Source: Tanypteryx hageni
Taxonomy: Eukaryota; Arthropoda; Insecta; Odonata; Petaluridae
Direction of reading: 5' to 3'
NCBI GenBank assembly: GCA_028673005.1
Contig: CM054120.1
Span: 55,736,057 to 55,800,056, forward strand
DNA length: 64,000 bases
The notes under the pieces were generated by a model. That model was not told the origin of the DNA, did no database searches, and saw only the letters and a list, made by a program, of their open reading frames with translations. The first letter of the stretch is position 1, and every line of letters begins with the position of its first letter. Below, piece after piece: positions 44,873 to 57,260 of the stretch. Made by a program: the position numbers and the translations under genes.

Positions 44873-45077
44873 GGATATATGGATGTCAACAAGGTGTTGG
44901 GATGAGGAAACCCAGTGAACACTCACCAATCAGACGACTTCAGGTTGGCGAGGCCCCGGGGATGTCGAAGCGACACACGTAAAAGAACACTAAAACACAG
45001 AAACATCACAAACGTAGAAGCTTTCGGAATTATTCCTTCATCAGTTTCATCCCAAAACCTTGTTGACATCCATATAT
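44873..45077 (-). ncRNA. 31-bp inverted repeat with a hammerhead-like core (Penelope-tail type)
   Basis: 44875-44905 and 45047-45077 are reverse complements with one mismatch. Directly beside the right arm, on minus, stands CTGATGA (45044-45038), then AGGAATAATTCC (self-complementary), then GAAA (45025-45022). CTGATGA-stem-GAAA is the hammerhead ribozyme core, and Penelope-like elements are known to carry such ribozymes near their ends. The fit is imperfect: an extra A before stem II and unpaired bases at stem I. Possibly a decayed ribozyme or a chance motif of a repeat tail. Confidence 0.4.
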
Positions 45078-45758
<681 letters not shown>

Positions 45759-45799
45759 CATAGGTAGTATGTCCGTAGACAGGTCAGTGATTATTCTTG

Positions 45800-47840
45800 G
45801 TTAAACATGGTTCTCCATATACTCCTATTTTCCGCTGTCCTCTTCATATCTTGATAACTCTCTTTCCCTTTCAAATCATCTATCAGCTGATACCTTTTCC
45901 CATCTCTTTCCCTTTTCCATCTAATTTTACTTCTAACAAGTCTTTAATCGTAGGTACTCTCTCTCCTCAGGTAATGTCCAACCCATTTTTCCTTCATCTT
46001 TCTAATAGTCTGTATAATCATTCACTTATCTACTACTCTTCGTAGCACTTCATCGTTTTTGATCCTATCTGTCCATTTATCTTCAGCATTCTCCTCCAAG
46101 TCCACATTCCAAAGCTTTACAAGTATTTTATGTCATTTTTCCTTAGCGTCCATGTTTCTGCCCCGTACAAAGCTATACTCCATACTTAGCATTTTATGAA
46201 CTTCTTTCGGATATCTTCCCTTATATTCACCGTAAGTAGGGTTTTTTTCTTCCGAAAACCGCTTTTGCTTTTCCTATTCTAGTCCGGATCTCATCAGTAC
46301 ATTTTGCTTCTCTTGTTATGATGCTTCCAAGGTATTTATAGTCTGAAACTTGTTCTAAAGGCTTTCCTCCAATATTTATATTCAGATTCCCTTCTTTGCC
46401 CAAAAATCGAATCACCTTGGATTTTTCTGTATTTATTTCCATACCGTATTTTCTACCTGTTATTTCTAGTCTATTTATCATTTTCTGGAGTTCCTCTTCC
46501 TTTCTTGCTAAAAGTACGTGATCATCCGCGTATTTTACTGTTCTTATAATACTCCCTCCAATTTTGAAATTTCTTATGCCTTCTAACGCTTCTTTCTGCA
46601 TATAAATTGAATAGGGACGGCGATAGACTTCGCAGGTGTCCGCATTCTCTAACCTGACCATTACAACTTTATTCACGTATAGATTCCTGATCAGTCTCCT
46701 GTCTTTCCAGTCCACACCTTAATCCTTTAATATCTTCATCAGCATTACCCAATTTATTCTATCAAAGGCCTTCTGCCAGTCTACGAAACATACGCAGATA
46801 TATTGACTGTACTCTATTGTCCTTTCTGATATGACTCTAACTACTCCCGTAGCGTATCTAGTTCCTCGTCCTTTTGTGAAACCGAAGTGATCTTCTCCTA
46901 GCATTTCTTCTGCCTTTTTCTCCAGGCTTTTATTAAGAATCCTCGCGATGATCTTCGAGGTGTGTGACAGAAGGCTTATCGTTCTGTAGTCTTTGCACTG
47001 CATTGCCTTTGGCTCCTTCTTTAGAGGGATCATTGTTACTTCTAGAAAATCCCGAGGCCACTCTCCCATGTCTAAATCTTATTAATTAATTTCTTGATCC
47101 CTTTGTCCTCCTGATCCCATGACATTCAATACCTCAGCCGGTATTCCATCGCTGCCTGTAATTTTCCCTTTCTTTAGTTCCACTATCGCTTTTTCTACTT
47201 CGATCTACATAATACTTTTTCCTAAGCTGTCTTTTTCAATGTTTTTCTTATCTTCCAGTTCTATTTTTGCCGATCCTGCCTGCTTGCTGCATAGTTCCTT
47301 AATGTATTTTTTCCCATACCTGTGCTACATACTTTGTTTCTGAGACTAACTTTCCATCCGTATTCATAATTCCTTTACCACGAAATCCATTAGACTTCTC
47401 ATCTTCTAATTCCAGTGCCCTAGCGTACATCATATCGTATCGTCCTAACTTCTCCATTTGTTGTTTCATCACATTTTTCTTTTATACAATTTTCTCTAGC
47501 TTTATCTGGTACCCTTCTCAACGCATCTATAGTTGACTCTACCTTCTTCACAGTTAACGTTTTTCCATTTTCGTCTCTCATCCAATTACTCCAGCATTTC
47601 GTTAGTGATCCATAGTTTTCCGATTTCATTCTCTAGTTTTCCAATCGCTTTATCCAAAGTATCCTTGACACTGGTTTTAATTTCTTCCCATTCTATATTC
47701 ACAGTATTTGGTTTGTTATCCAAATTTCTCAGGCGATCTTTCAATTTCATGCTGACTACATCCTGCCTTTCTTTCGGTTTTTCTAAGTCCCAAGTCTGTC
47801 TTCATCTTTTATTTTTTCTTAGCTGTTTGTTTATATATAA
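45800..47840 (-). pseudogene. LINE with decayed endonuclease/RT ORF
   Basis: Minus-strand blocks in order: KSENYGSLTKCWSNW and a DKARENCIKEKCDE linker (47420-47629); an RT block at 46719-47069 with CKDYRTISLLSHTSKIIARI, FGFTKGRGTRYATG and CVCFVDWQKAFDRINW; and 46227-46715 with VDWKDRRLIRNLY-like start, KYADDHVLLA (YADD at 46521-46532) and YKYLGSIITREAKCT. Further down (45830-45960) RYQLIDDLKGKESYQDMKR and AENRSIWR form the C-terminus. The GCPLSP part of the RT is lost in a small deletion near 46610. The 5' side is cut by Helitron copy 8 at about 47845. The tail fragment at 31925-32155 belongs to a related family. Confidence 0.88.
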
Positions 47841-47844
47841 TATA

Positions 47845-48619
47845 CTAGTAAAAGGTGCTTGCATTCTGCAAGCATTTCATCTCACCTTGAAAATACATTT
47901 ATTTTTCAAACAGATATTTCATCATTAAATATATTATTTTAATTATAAATGTTTCACCTCCTCAGCGATTTTCGTTTTTCCCTTACGTAAAAATAATAGA
48001 GTAAAACAATCCACAAACTTTGAAATTTTTAGAATTTAATACTTTCTCCATTATGGGGTACTAATGCTACACATTTCTACCAAATTTTTAAGTTGTAGCA
48101 CTTCTAGAAGTGAAATAATATTTTTCTAATTGTTTAAATTTTAAACATTTTTAAAAGCCGCCGCAATATATTTATGGAGAGATTCAAATGTTCATTTGTG
48201 CAAATGCACTACTTTGTAAATAACTTGAAAATTTCAGCTTCCTAGCTCATACCGTAGTACCTAAACAGTTATCTATTTGTTTAAACTTTAAGAATTTTTA
48301 ACTGCCAAACAAATTAAAATATCAAAATTTGTATGATCCCTATTTCGTTTTTTTTTAAGAATTCTACTTGTGAAAAAATTTCAACTCCGTAGCACATGCG
48401 GAACTACATAAACCTTGAAAATTTGTTTAAACAATTGCGAATTTTTAGCAGCCACATTGTTGAACTTTTTCAAGATTTTCGTTTTTTCTAGTCGGTTTTG
48501 CACAAAATCCTACCTAAGAAAAAGTTTCGAATCTCCAGATCATCTGGAAGTGCCTAAACATTAGTATCCTCCTATATGTTATATCCTCCTCCTCTGTAAG
48601 GAACGTCTATATATAATGA
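47845..48619 (-). mobile_element. non-autonomous Helitron, copy 8 (775 bp)
   Basis: Full-length: TC at 48619, CTAG at 47848-47845, hairpin of the TGCTTGCAGAATGCAAGCA type. Located 33 kb from the main cluster, at the broken 5' side of the LINE. Confidence 0.85.
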
Positions 48620-48894
48620 TATGCATATACATACACGTATTCTGACTAAAACCTCCCTAAGACGACCACATATGGTTCCATGTGATATTGGTCGCCTTGA
48701 GAGGTGGTCGCTTTAGAGAATTAAAATGAGGTAAGAGTGGAAAAATATGATTCCTCATAGGGAATTGCAAAAACAATAAACCTAATAAATGCCACAAAAA
48801 CCTTTATATATATATATATATATATACCGTCAATTGACGTTAAAATCTTCGTTAATCAAACTTATAAGAAATCTTACATGGCCACCTCATGACT
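48620..48894. other. spacer with (TA)n at 48803-48824
   Basis: Contains TTGGTCGCCTTGAGAGGTGG and related inverted phrases (about 48660-48715) that look like a transposon end. No gene. Confidence 0.4.
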
Positions 48895-49805
48895 TCAAAG
48901 AATCACAAAAATAACGACAAAAGGCTATGTTGTCCGTCCGTTGGTCTGATTGTGAGTGTCAATATAATAAATCGCGAATAACTCGATCAAGTATGTAGGA
49001 AGAAAATTAAAAATTGGCAGAAAAAATCAAGTCAAATATTAAAGTGCTTTGCCTATAGAAAATTCACGAAAAAATTCCAAAATTCATAGAGGAAATGGGA
49101 AAAAACAATGAAGATGTAATGGAGAATGAAGAAGTAAAGGAGAAAAGAAAGGAATGAAGGGCTGAGAGAGGAGGGAGATAGTAAGCAGAGAAGAAATGAG
49201 GAAGGGGAAGAAAGAAATGACAAGGGAGTGAGAAGCGTGACTGAGGAAGAGAGGAGTGGGGCTGAGGGAGGGAGGAGGGAATCAAGGTAAAGGGAGGTAG
49301 GGAAGAGGGTGCTGAGGGAGGGAGGGGGAAGAGAGAAGGATTGGAGAGAGCGAGAGGAATGATGGAGGGATAGAAAAAGGATGAAGGGAGAGAGGATGGA
49401 TGGAGGGAGAGAGGAAGGAGGGAGGGAGAGGGGAAGGATGGAGGGAGAGGGGAAGTTGGAGGGAGAGGGAAAGGATGAAGGGAGAGAAAAGGATGGAGGG
49501 AGAGAATAAGGATGAAGGGAGAGAAAAGGATGGAGGGAGAGAATAAGGATGGAGGGAGAGGGGAAGATGGAGGTAGAGAGGGATGAAGTAAGGAAAGTGG
49601 AGAAGGGAGGTTGGAGGGAGAAATAATGGAATAATAATTTGTAATATTTACAATGTAATATTTTTAATAATTGCCAATTTAATACTACAATTTATTTGTT
49701 AAACGAGATTAGCTAAATTGAATAAAATTAAATAATATTATAAAAAATATGAATAATAGGAGGGGAAAACAGAATTAAGGAATGAAGAAGGAGGAGGGAG
49801 AATGT
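48895..49805 (+). repeat. tandem unit C, 3' part: conserved block then GA-rich tract
   Basis: Starts like the ends of units A and B: GTCCGTTGGTCTGATTGTGAG (48938), AATAACTCGATCAAG, then GGAAATGGGAAAAACAATGA. From 49085 to 49640 it is purine-rich with GGAGGGAGAG units. After an AT-rich interlude the segment ends at the LINE insertion point. The Ser/Pro/Leu-rich minus-strand frames here are by-products of the tract. Confidence 0.75.
49689..49805 (+). repeat. left copy of a 117-bp direct repeat flanking the LINE
   Basis: AATTTATTTGTTAAACGAGA through GGGAGAATGT. The partner at 52398-52515 is the same apart from about a dozen differences. Confidence 0.85.
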
Positions 49806-50329
49806 TGATAGATAGATAGATAGATAATCGTCTTTATTCGGGCGAAATTTAGACCATAAGGTCCATTCTTACATTTAACCCTTCGTCAATATAATAAATA
49901 TAAGAAATGGTAAAGTAAGATATTACAATACGTATTACATAAACAGTATATACCTAAATCATACAGAGTAAAAAATATATAATTGAAGACGGATTAGAGA
50001 TTGTGGGGAAAACCTAGGTAAAACAGGCATGTCCTCCCTAGTAAAACCCACACAGAAAACACCCACTGAGAAGGGGGTTGTTAAAAACCTGCGAAAACCA
50101 TAGATAGTGTACATATGATAATATAATAGTACAACATTAAATAGAAAGGAGTATGTACAGTAAGTGTTCGTATATACAGCGTCGTTGTATACCGTCATAA
50201 AAATACATACATAGGTAACAACGTAATGCAAACAAGAAATATAATACAATAAATAGGCAGAATAAGATGAAATATACTTGAATTATGTACAATGAATACG
50301 GAGATTGTTTTTGGATCATGCATGACATA

Positions 50330-50480
50330 AGAAAGAAGGAAATGATATAAAATAACACATATGATATAAAACAATACATAAAGTAATACGAAATAGTATA
50401 AAACAATACAAAATGATATAAAACAGCATAAAATAGTATGAAACAATACAGAAAGATATAAAACAATATAATACAATGAG
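50330..50480. repeat. A-rich minisatellite in the LINE 3' UTR
   Basis: Units of about 20 bp close to ATATAAAACAATACAAAATG repeat with variation. Confidence 0.7.
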
Positions 50481-50578
50481 AATTAGTATAAACACTATTA
50501 CTTAGTAGACACTAGACAGTGAAAAGGTAACAGTCGAAGGAGGCGTACATTGTGAGAATTCGATAACCTGCGTAGAAA

Positions 50579-52384
50579 TTAATTAATGTTCATTAAGTAA
50601 GGAAGAGTGAAGGCAGCCGTCTTGCAATAGGTAAGAAGAATATGTAAACGCTGACCTGAATTTTGGGCAGAGAACAGCAATTTAAAGTATTTATGTTTGA
50701 ATATGTGGAGAGATGTTGCGTTTTGGACGTCAGTAGGTAGGGCGTTCCAAAGTCTACAAGCTGTAACATGGAAGGCTTTATTATAAATTTCCGTCCTGTG
50801 ATGTGGGATCAGGAAGAGATTGGTGCCTCTTGTGTTGGCGTCATGTACAATGTTCATTTGGGAAAATTTGGAGTTCAGATACTGTGGGTTTTGAAGAGTT
50901 ATAATTCGGTAAAATAACGAGAGGAGGTGAAGACGTCTACGAGCTTCAGTGCGAAGCCAGCCTAACTTATATAGAGGTTGAGTGACATGGTCTCCATTTT
51001 GAAGATCACAAATGAATCTTACGTAGGAATTTTGTGCACGCTGCAATTTTAGAGATAGCTCGTTAGATAGATCTTGATAGACCGTATCGCAGTAATCGAG
51101 GTATGGAAGGACTAGAGCGGTGATAAGTCGCTTGCGAAGGAAGAAATGGGTAATGCTTTTAATTCTTTTATGTGAGTGAAGTGAACTGTTAACAGTATTA
51201 CATATTTTAGTTATATGATCATTCCAGGTCAATGTGTCGTTGAATACTAACCCGAGATTGGTTGCAGTTTTTTGGAAACGAATGACAGAGTTATTGAGCA
51301 GAATCGGGGGAAGTTCCGAGAAGTTTAGTGACGAGAGAAGTTTGGGGTACCCAATAATAATAGACTGACATTTTAAAGGATTAATTTTGAGGAAATTTAC
51401 ATTGCTCTATTTGGATAAAGAAGTGAGGTCATGGTTCATTTTATCAATGATAAGAGGGAGATCAATAGTGCAAGAGTGCATATAGATTTGGAGATCATCA
51501 GCATAAGGGTGGTATTTACAGTGAGCAAGCTGGGAAGTTTTGTCATTAATGTACAGAGAGAAGAGCAGTGGCCCGAGGGTGAAACCTTGTGGTACACCAC
51601 GTGTCACTCTAATCCATCTTGAGGAATGATTGTCAGTTGCGACCTTTTGATGGCTATCATTCAGGTAAGAACTAATTAAGTTTAGGGAATCTGAGGAGAA
51701 GTTCAGGAGACGCAGTTTGGTTAGAAGTATGTTTATATCTACAGAGTCAAAAGCTTTGCTAAAGTCAAGAAGAGTCATGATAGTGACTTCTCTTTTGTCC
51801 ATTGCTAATCTGATATCGTCAGTGATTTTGAGGAGTGCTGTAGTAGTGCTGTGTGATTTTCGGAATCCTGATTGTAGAGCATCGAGGATATTATTTCTAA
51901 TTATAAAATATGTGATTTGTTCATGTAAAACATTTTCAAATGCCTTTGATAATACAGGAAGTAAACTGATGGGCCGAAATTCTGTTAATTCAGTAGTAAG
52001 ACTTTTCTTAGGTATGGGACGGAGTATGGCGAGTTTCCATTGCGATGGGAATTTGTTTTGCATGAGCGACCAATTGAATATATGAGTAATGACGGGTAGA
52101 ACTAGATGAATAATCTTATGAAGGCAAACTATTGGAATTTCGTCACTACCTTGTGCTTTGGACTTGATTTTACGTAAACATTTAAGTGCTTCCAGCGGAG
52201 TTACAAGGGAGTATTGGAATGGTGGTGATGCTGTGTTGGGAGGAGTGTGTTGGCGTAGGTGGTGTATGTTTTTCTGTTGTATTTCGTTGTCATCAGTAGT
52301 CGGGGGAGGGGTGAGCAGAGTGTTAAGTGTATCAAATGCAAATATGAGGAGGAAGTTGTATATCCTTAGATTTTCCAATACCAA
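50579..52384 (-). pseudogene. LINE reverse transcriptase, one in-frame stop in about 602 codons
   Basis: One continuous frame broken only by TAG at 51409-51407, in a context where Trp would fit. Motifs from the N-terminal side: WKLAILRPIPK, FRPISLLPVLSKAFE, SGFRKSHSTTTALL, TLLDFSKAFDSVD, TRGVPQGFTLGPLLFSLYIND and HPYADDLQIY (YADD at 51494-51505), then LPYLDYCDTVYQD, and a C-terminal region RLWNALPTDVQNA. This is the RT of the Jockey/CR1 group. The upstream AP endonuclease is absent because of 5' truncation, so it cannot transpose by itself. Confidence 0.9.
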
Positions 52385-52397
52385 ATAAAAAATAAAT

Positions 52398-52515
52398 AAT
52401 TTATTTGTTAAACGAGATTAACTAAATAGAATAAAATTAAATAATATTTTTTTAAAATATGAATAATAGGAGGAGAAAAAAGAATTAAGGAACGAAGAAT
52501 GAGTAGGGAGAATGT
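52398..52515 (+). repeat. right copy of the 117-bp direct repeat flanking the LINE
   Basis: See the left copy at 49689-49805. After this copy the GA-rich tract of the tandem unit resumes. Confidence 0.85.
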
Positions 52516-52710
52516 ACGGAGGAATGAACGTAGGAGGGCGTAGGTAGGAAGGCCAGAGAGAGAAGAGAGGGAGGGCCCAGAGAGACTGATGGAGGGAAAA
52601 TGCAAGAAAAGGGAGGGTGCAGTGAGGAAAGAGGGAGGAGAATAGGAGGGTAGTGGGAGGGAGTATGGAGGGCGGAGCTTAGTGGGAAGGAGAATGGAGG
52701 GGGGATGTGG
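52480..52710 (+). repeat. GA-rich tract upstream of the small-protein gene
   Basis: Purine-rich with GAGAG, GGAGGG and AGGGAGGA units. Equivalent tracts occur at 58690-59190 and 63590-63900. It offers several GAGA-type motifs and lies 70-300 bp before the presumed start site. Confidence 0.85.
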
Positions 52711-52734
52711 GTAGTATAATGTACATACTCCACC

Positions 52735-52810
52735 GAATCTTTAGAAAGTTGTGTGTTTTCACGAGAAGTAGAGTGCACTCAGTGTCGTATTCATCGCAGA
52801 TTTATATCAG
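52735..52810 (+). promoter_or_regulatory. core promoter and non-coding exon 1 of the small-protein gene
   Basis: TCAGT at 52779-52783 matches the arthropod initiator. Upstream, GAATCTTTAGAAAG (52735-52748) resembles a heat-shock element (GAAnnTTCnnGAA, seven of nine specified positions). The exon ends in TATATCAG with donor GT at 52811. The same arrangement (GAATCTTCAGAGG, GTGCAGTG, TTTATCAG/GT) is present at 63909-63980, which supports functional constraint or recent duplication. Confidence 0.55.
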
Positions 52811-54104
52811 GTATTCGCCATTTATAAGGTTTATTTATTTCTCTCGCGGTAATGCCTGTGCGTCTTTCTCTTACGAAGTTTTTCTAAAAGCGATAACAGT
52901 TATACGTATCTGTCCAGTGTACGGCATAGAAAATTTTCTTTCCTCTCGAATACGTGTTCCACAACAAAACTTTACAGCAGTGAATCTTGTTACCAGAGAT
53001 GCCATTAATTTTTCAATCAGCATATGTAACATTCGCTTTAATGTCTGGATAGCGTTTATAATTTTACTGTAGTATCTATATAGGTGTATTTTATGCACAG
53101 TGCTATAAGATTTTACCCGTTTTAAGTAGGTGATAATGCAATCTTCACGAATGATTTAGTTTTTTCGAAATACCTTCTTTTTCTTCCTCATCTACATTGG
53201 CTGAAAAGGAACGAATATATATTCAATTTGAATAGCAAATGTAGGTTAATTACTCGAGCTAACAGCAGTAGAGTAATCATACAGTGAAATCTCCTTGCAA
53301 CGAATACAATTACGGCGATAATTATGGGGAAGAGATGATTTTAGGACTCCTGTTGTAAAATTACATCGAAAGACTAAAAATTAAATAAGCGGTATTCCGA
53401 AGTTTGATTCGCGATTTCTTAAACTTAATTATTACATTAACTTACAGTAAGGTGGAATCGGTTCGTTGGGACACTATTCTTAGGTTGTATTAAACATAAC
53501 AAATTGGTAGTTTTAGGAAATACTCCAATTTTCGACGCTGTGAAAAGATTTACGCTCCTCCAATAAGTTAAATGACGAGGGAAATTAATCGACTAATTAT
53601 ATTTCATTAATTGTTTCTCTACTCGCTATTCCAACTTCGTCTGACGGCTATGTTCATTCGCCCATTTTTTATTAAATTAATTTACTATGCATTCATGAAT
53701 TTAATAGGTGGGTATTTGAAATATAAAACACATATTCATTTATTCTAATTCATTTCATAGTTTATAATAGAGTGAGTTACGACTAATATAACAATTAAAA
53801 TAAACAATAACATCTAAATTAACATCTTCTTTGGAAAACCGACCCTGTTTAATATTACCAGTTGATAAATAACAAGTGATAGTAATAAGCGACACCTAAT
53901 GTATAAATCTAGAGGTTTTTAAATTCATTCACTTTTTTAATAGTTTAAATTTTATCGGGTATGCTGTTTGTCGCTCTTTCATACTATATTCTAATAGGGA
54001 TATATATCGTTTAGTACGTATTTTGATGTATTATATACACACTATTTAATGATTCTTCCAATTGATTAATTTTATCTATTGGATATTTTTTTCTGAAATT
54101 TTAG
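52811..54104 (+). other. intron 1 of the small-protein gene
   Basis: AT-rich, no coding block. It ends with a T-rich tract and TTTTAG at 54104. Confidence 0.5.
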
Positions 54105-54111
54105 GATAGTC

Positions 54112-54632
54112 ATGGATCAACAAACTCAATCCCAGGCAAATGATGCGCCAGACAAAAAAGCGCAACAGATCAATCAAAAAAACGAAGAAGCAGCGGGCAA
54201 TACAGCCAATAAAAAGGTTACTTCTTACCCACACGCTAAGGGAAAAGGTATGTAGACACTGAGAACTAGAAATAATATTGCCCTGACTGAGATCGAAACA
54301 GTGTGATCCGCTTGTACTGTAGTGCTAACTCACCCGGGAAGTCAAAATTTCTCGAGCAGGCCCTGTCTCATAGAATATTACAGGATTAAAATTTTTCAAT
54401 TGAATAGCAATCGTGTTGCATGAAATTAAAGAAGTTGAAATCACTTTAAGTGAGTTGGAAATCCTTTGTTGAAATCCTGACATAAGCTCAATTATTCATT
54501 ATTTAAATTGATTTTATCGTGCTTTGAGTAATCCTATGTGCCATATATCGATCTATATACTTTCATTTTTCCTTAACTTTTTGTTGTGCAGATATCAAGC
54601 TGCGAGTGGTGGTCAAGGATTTAAAAGACTAA
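54112..54632 (+). CDS. small hydrophilic protein, 58 residues, two coding exons
   Basis: Spliced CDS 54112-54247 joined to 54592-54632. The ATG is in good context (GTCATGG) 7 bases into exon 2. Exon 2 ends AAAAG/GTATGT; exon 3 starts after TTGTTGTGCAG. The joined codon gives Asp, and the frame closes with TAA at 54630. The protein begins MDQQTQSQANDAPDKKAQQ, has an E/N/K-rich middle with GNTANKKVTSYPHAKGKD, and ends IKLRVVVKDLKD. There is no signal peptide, membrane segment or Cys; it is likely disordered and cytosolic or nuclear. I recognise no family. It lies in a tandem repeat with at least two more partial copies. Its function is unknown; a stress-related or fast-evolving lineage-specific gene is only a guess. 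Confidence 0.65.
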
Positions 54633-54719
54633 CAACAAAAAACTCACAAATGAATCTACTGCTCAAAAAATGAAGCCCTTATAAAGGTTACCTAATGTAG
54701 TTTATAGTATAAAAAGAAA

Positions 54720-54725
54720 AATAAA
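54720..54725 (+). terminator. polyadenylation signal of the small-protein gene
   Basis: AATAAA 88 bp after the stop codon. The signal is retained in the second copy at 59297-59302. Confidence 0.65.
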
Positions 54726-57109
54726 ATGTTTTCAAACAGTTATAACCTCTTTTCTTATTTTCATCCATTAAATTCAATCGATAATACTTATTACGTGGGA
54801 AAATATTTATAGCTGTCTTCTGCTAATTTTTATTTAATTCTTAAATGGACATAATATCATCGAATATATTGAAACTTGAATTAAAAACGCCTATTAGAAT
54901 CTTATCAACCTACGCTATCAGCGTATGGAAGCTTACGGTTTCGTAATAAGAGGATATGAGTGCCAGTTTCAGCGTTTTTAAACTTGGAGCCTATACTGTA
55001 TATTGTAAAAATGCATACACATAAATTCTCATGGTGAACGGTAAATATATATAGATTTCTTCATTGAAAAATAGATATAAAGTATAAAATTTTATAATCT
55101 GAATGACGGTATGCATTCAACGCCTCCGTGTTGAATAAGAAAATACTGTTTTCCATAAAAAATACACGGCACAATACCAGCCGCTTAAACGGAAAAAGTA
55201 TACCGAGTAAATCGGTTTACAATAAGTATCCCGTATTAGAAAATAAGATAAAAATGTAAATAAATCCTTAAAATAGTAAACAAATATATCTTGCATTCTC
55301 AAACGGAGAAAATATGATGTGGAAAACACATGAGCCGGGATTTGGGATTTTTTCACAGCTTTTAAATAATTCCTACACTTGGTTAATTCGCATTGGGAAC
55401 GGGGTACACATTCTCACACAACTTTTTACATCCCCTTTCCCTTCAACGTTTCTTACACCCTGATATATTTCATTGGTGACATCGAAATAGAACAGATTGG
55501 TAGAATTATTTTTAATACGTCCATCGCTGTGTAAACGTCATTCGAGTGGTGTGCGTCTTCTATTGTTTAAAGAAACTATTTTACCGTTTCTTGAAATAAT
55601 CTTCGCTAAGTTGCTTAGTCTAGAGGTTTTTTCTTTATTCTTTATAATATAAGGTCGTGAACTGTAGTACTGAGAAATTTAATTTTCCTTTAAGAAATTC
55701 GTCCGGAACATTGTTTTAATTTACAATTTTAAATTAATTGACTACTTTTTCATATTTTAAGGTATATTAGTCGTGGATTGAAAGTGATGAATAGGGACCA
55801 ATAGACATTTATTTATTCCGAAAAAATTATCTTGTCGGAGCTTGTAACAAGTTTGTGCAAGACTTGATGTAGGCGAAGGAAACCCAGCGTAAACGGGTCT
55901 ACTTTTTATATTAATTTTACTGTAATTTCAATAAGTAATTTATTTCAACGGTAATCTACTACATAGTTCGTGACAACAGCAGATTCGGTATAACGTCGAA
56001 AGTAAAGAATAATAATTTGTTATAAGTCAAATGAAAACCGAAAACCTTTTTCTTACTAACAATTATAAAAATATTTGTATTATTCATTTCGTCACAATAA
56101 TTGTAATAGGAAAAATAGACATATTCATAAATAACTATTTAAGGGAATGTGCTATAGTGTATCAAAAATAAACTCGTTTCATGCGATGATGTACTTGAAT
56201 TAATTGTTCATATGTATTTTATTTAACTTAGTAGTTATTAGACGTTAAACAGAAATCGTGAATATTTCACTGTCACTTAATAAATTCGGTGTGAAAAATT
56301 GTGCACTAAATGCTTTTATATAATTAGAGCAGATCTACTTTACATCGGCTGCTATGAAAATAGTTTTCGTACATGTAAGCTGGATGAGTTAAATAAATCA
56401 ACCATAAAAATAACAAGAATATACCTCACCTTAATTAAATTAGCGAAATCTTAACATTCACGTTGATTTAATCGTAGTAAATCTCTTCCACTTTGACTTA
56501 CAAAACGCCATGTGCCGACAAAATGAAAATAAGCGTATTTAGGTACGATTATACCATCATTGTAGATGATTTTTTCACACCTTACGTGTTCAAGAGAAGA
56601 CATTATATATACCTTTATATAATTTATCTCTGTCTGTCACAGTTTGATTTTCTAAAATTTAACAATACCACATTTGAATTTCATTCTTATTTAAAATTTC
56701 ACTTTTTTTAATTATTAAATTCGAATCTACAGTTTTGTTTGTTTTAGTTATATGAACTATTTATAAGTAATTACACATTTATATTTCATATAAAATTGTT
56801 TTTCGAATGCAAAGAAACTAGTATTTATTTTTTTTTAAGTATTACAATTATCTATACAATATGGAATGAGGGGTAACCCGACCCTGGATTTTAATCGAGA
56901 ATAAACGTAGGAACTACGCGATATGAAAATCATACTCTCTCACTTAGAAGCAGGGAAGTGCTCACAGTTAACTCCGCAATATCAGCAATAGATTAAACTG
57001 AAAAAAACAGTTGTGAGGATAAGGATACGTCCAATGGTGCAGCCACTTTATCTATGATTTCTAAAATAGATATTGAGATACATTAAGGAGATGATGGTTG
57101 CCTTTTTAC

Positions 57110-57260
57110 TATGCTAATATCAATTGAGAGGCCTTGCATTCTTCAGTCGAGTCCACGATTTCCACAGAAATATAGTACTCTCACATCTGGGGACCTCAAA
57201 ACGCGTATTTCCTTTGAAACCTTGAAATCGATTTATTTCTTGAAAACAATTCTTTTAACC
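57110..57260 (+). repeat. fragment of interspersed repeat X
   Basis: GACCTCAAAACGCGTATTTC, GAAATCGATTTATTTC and CCACGTATGGAG align with the right end of copy 1 (25825-25905). Confidence 0.6.

Larger units (their letters stand above)
49806..52397 (-). mobile_element. CR1/Jockey-like LINE, 5'-truncated, 2.6 kb
   Basis: Minus-strand insertion. Its 3' end lies at 49806 with a tail of TATC repeats preceded by CGAATAAAGACG. The 3' UTR contains AT-rich degenerate tandem units (ATATAAAACAATACAAAATG type) at 50330-50480. The 5' end is truncated at 52397. Direct repeats of about 117 bp flank it. Confidence 0.88.

Noticed and set aside
49064..49285. S/P/F-rich minus-strand frame
   Set aside because: Same GA-tract artefact in unit C.
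49806..49830. GATA repeat as an independent microsatellite
   Set aside because: It is the 3' tail of the minus-strand LINE, immediately after its 3' UTR.
50137..50476. Hydrophobic F/Y/I/L-rich minus-strand frames
   Set aside because: Produced by the A-rich minisatellite in the LINE 3' UTR.
55117..55356. 79-codon minus-strand frame with a similar one at 59669-59899
   Set aside because: The similarity follows from the tandem DNA duplication; indels shift the frame between copies, so protein-level constraint is unlikely.
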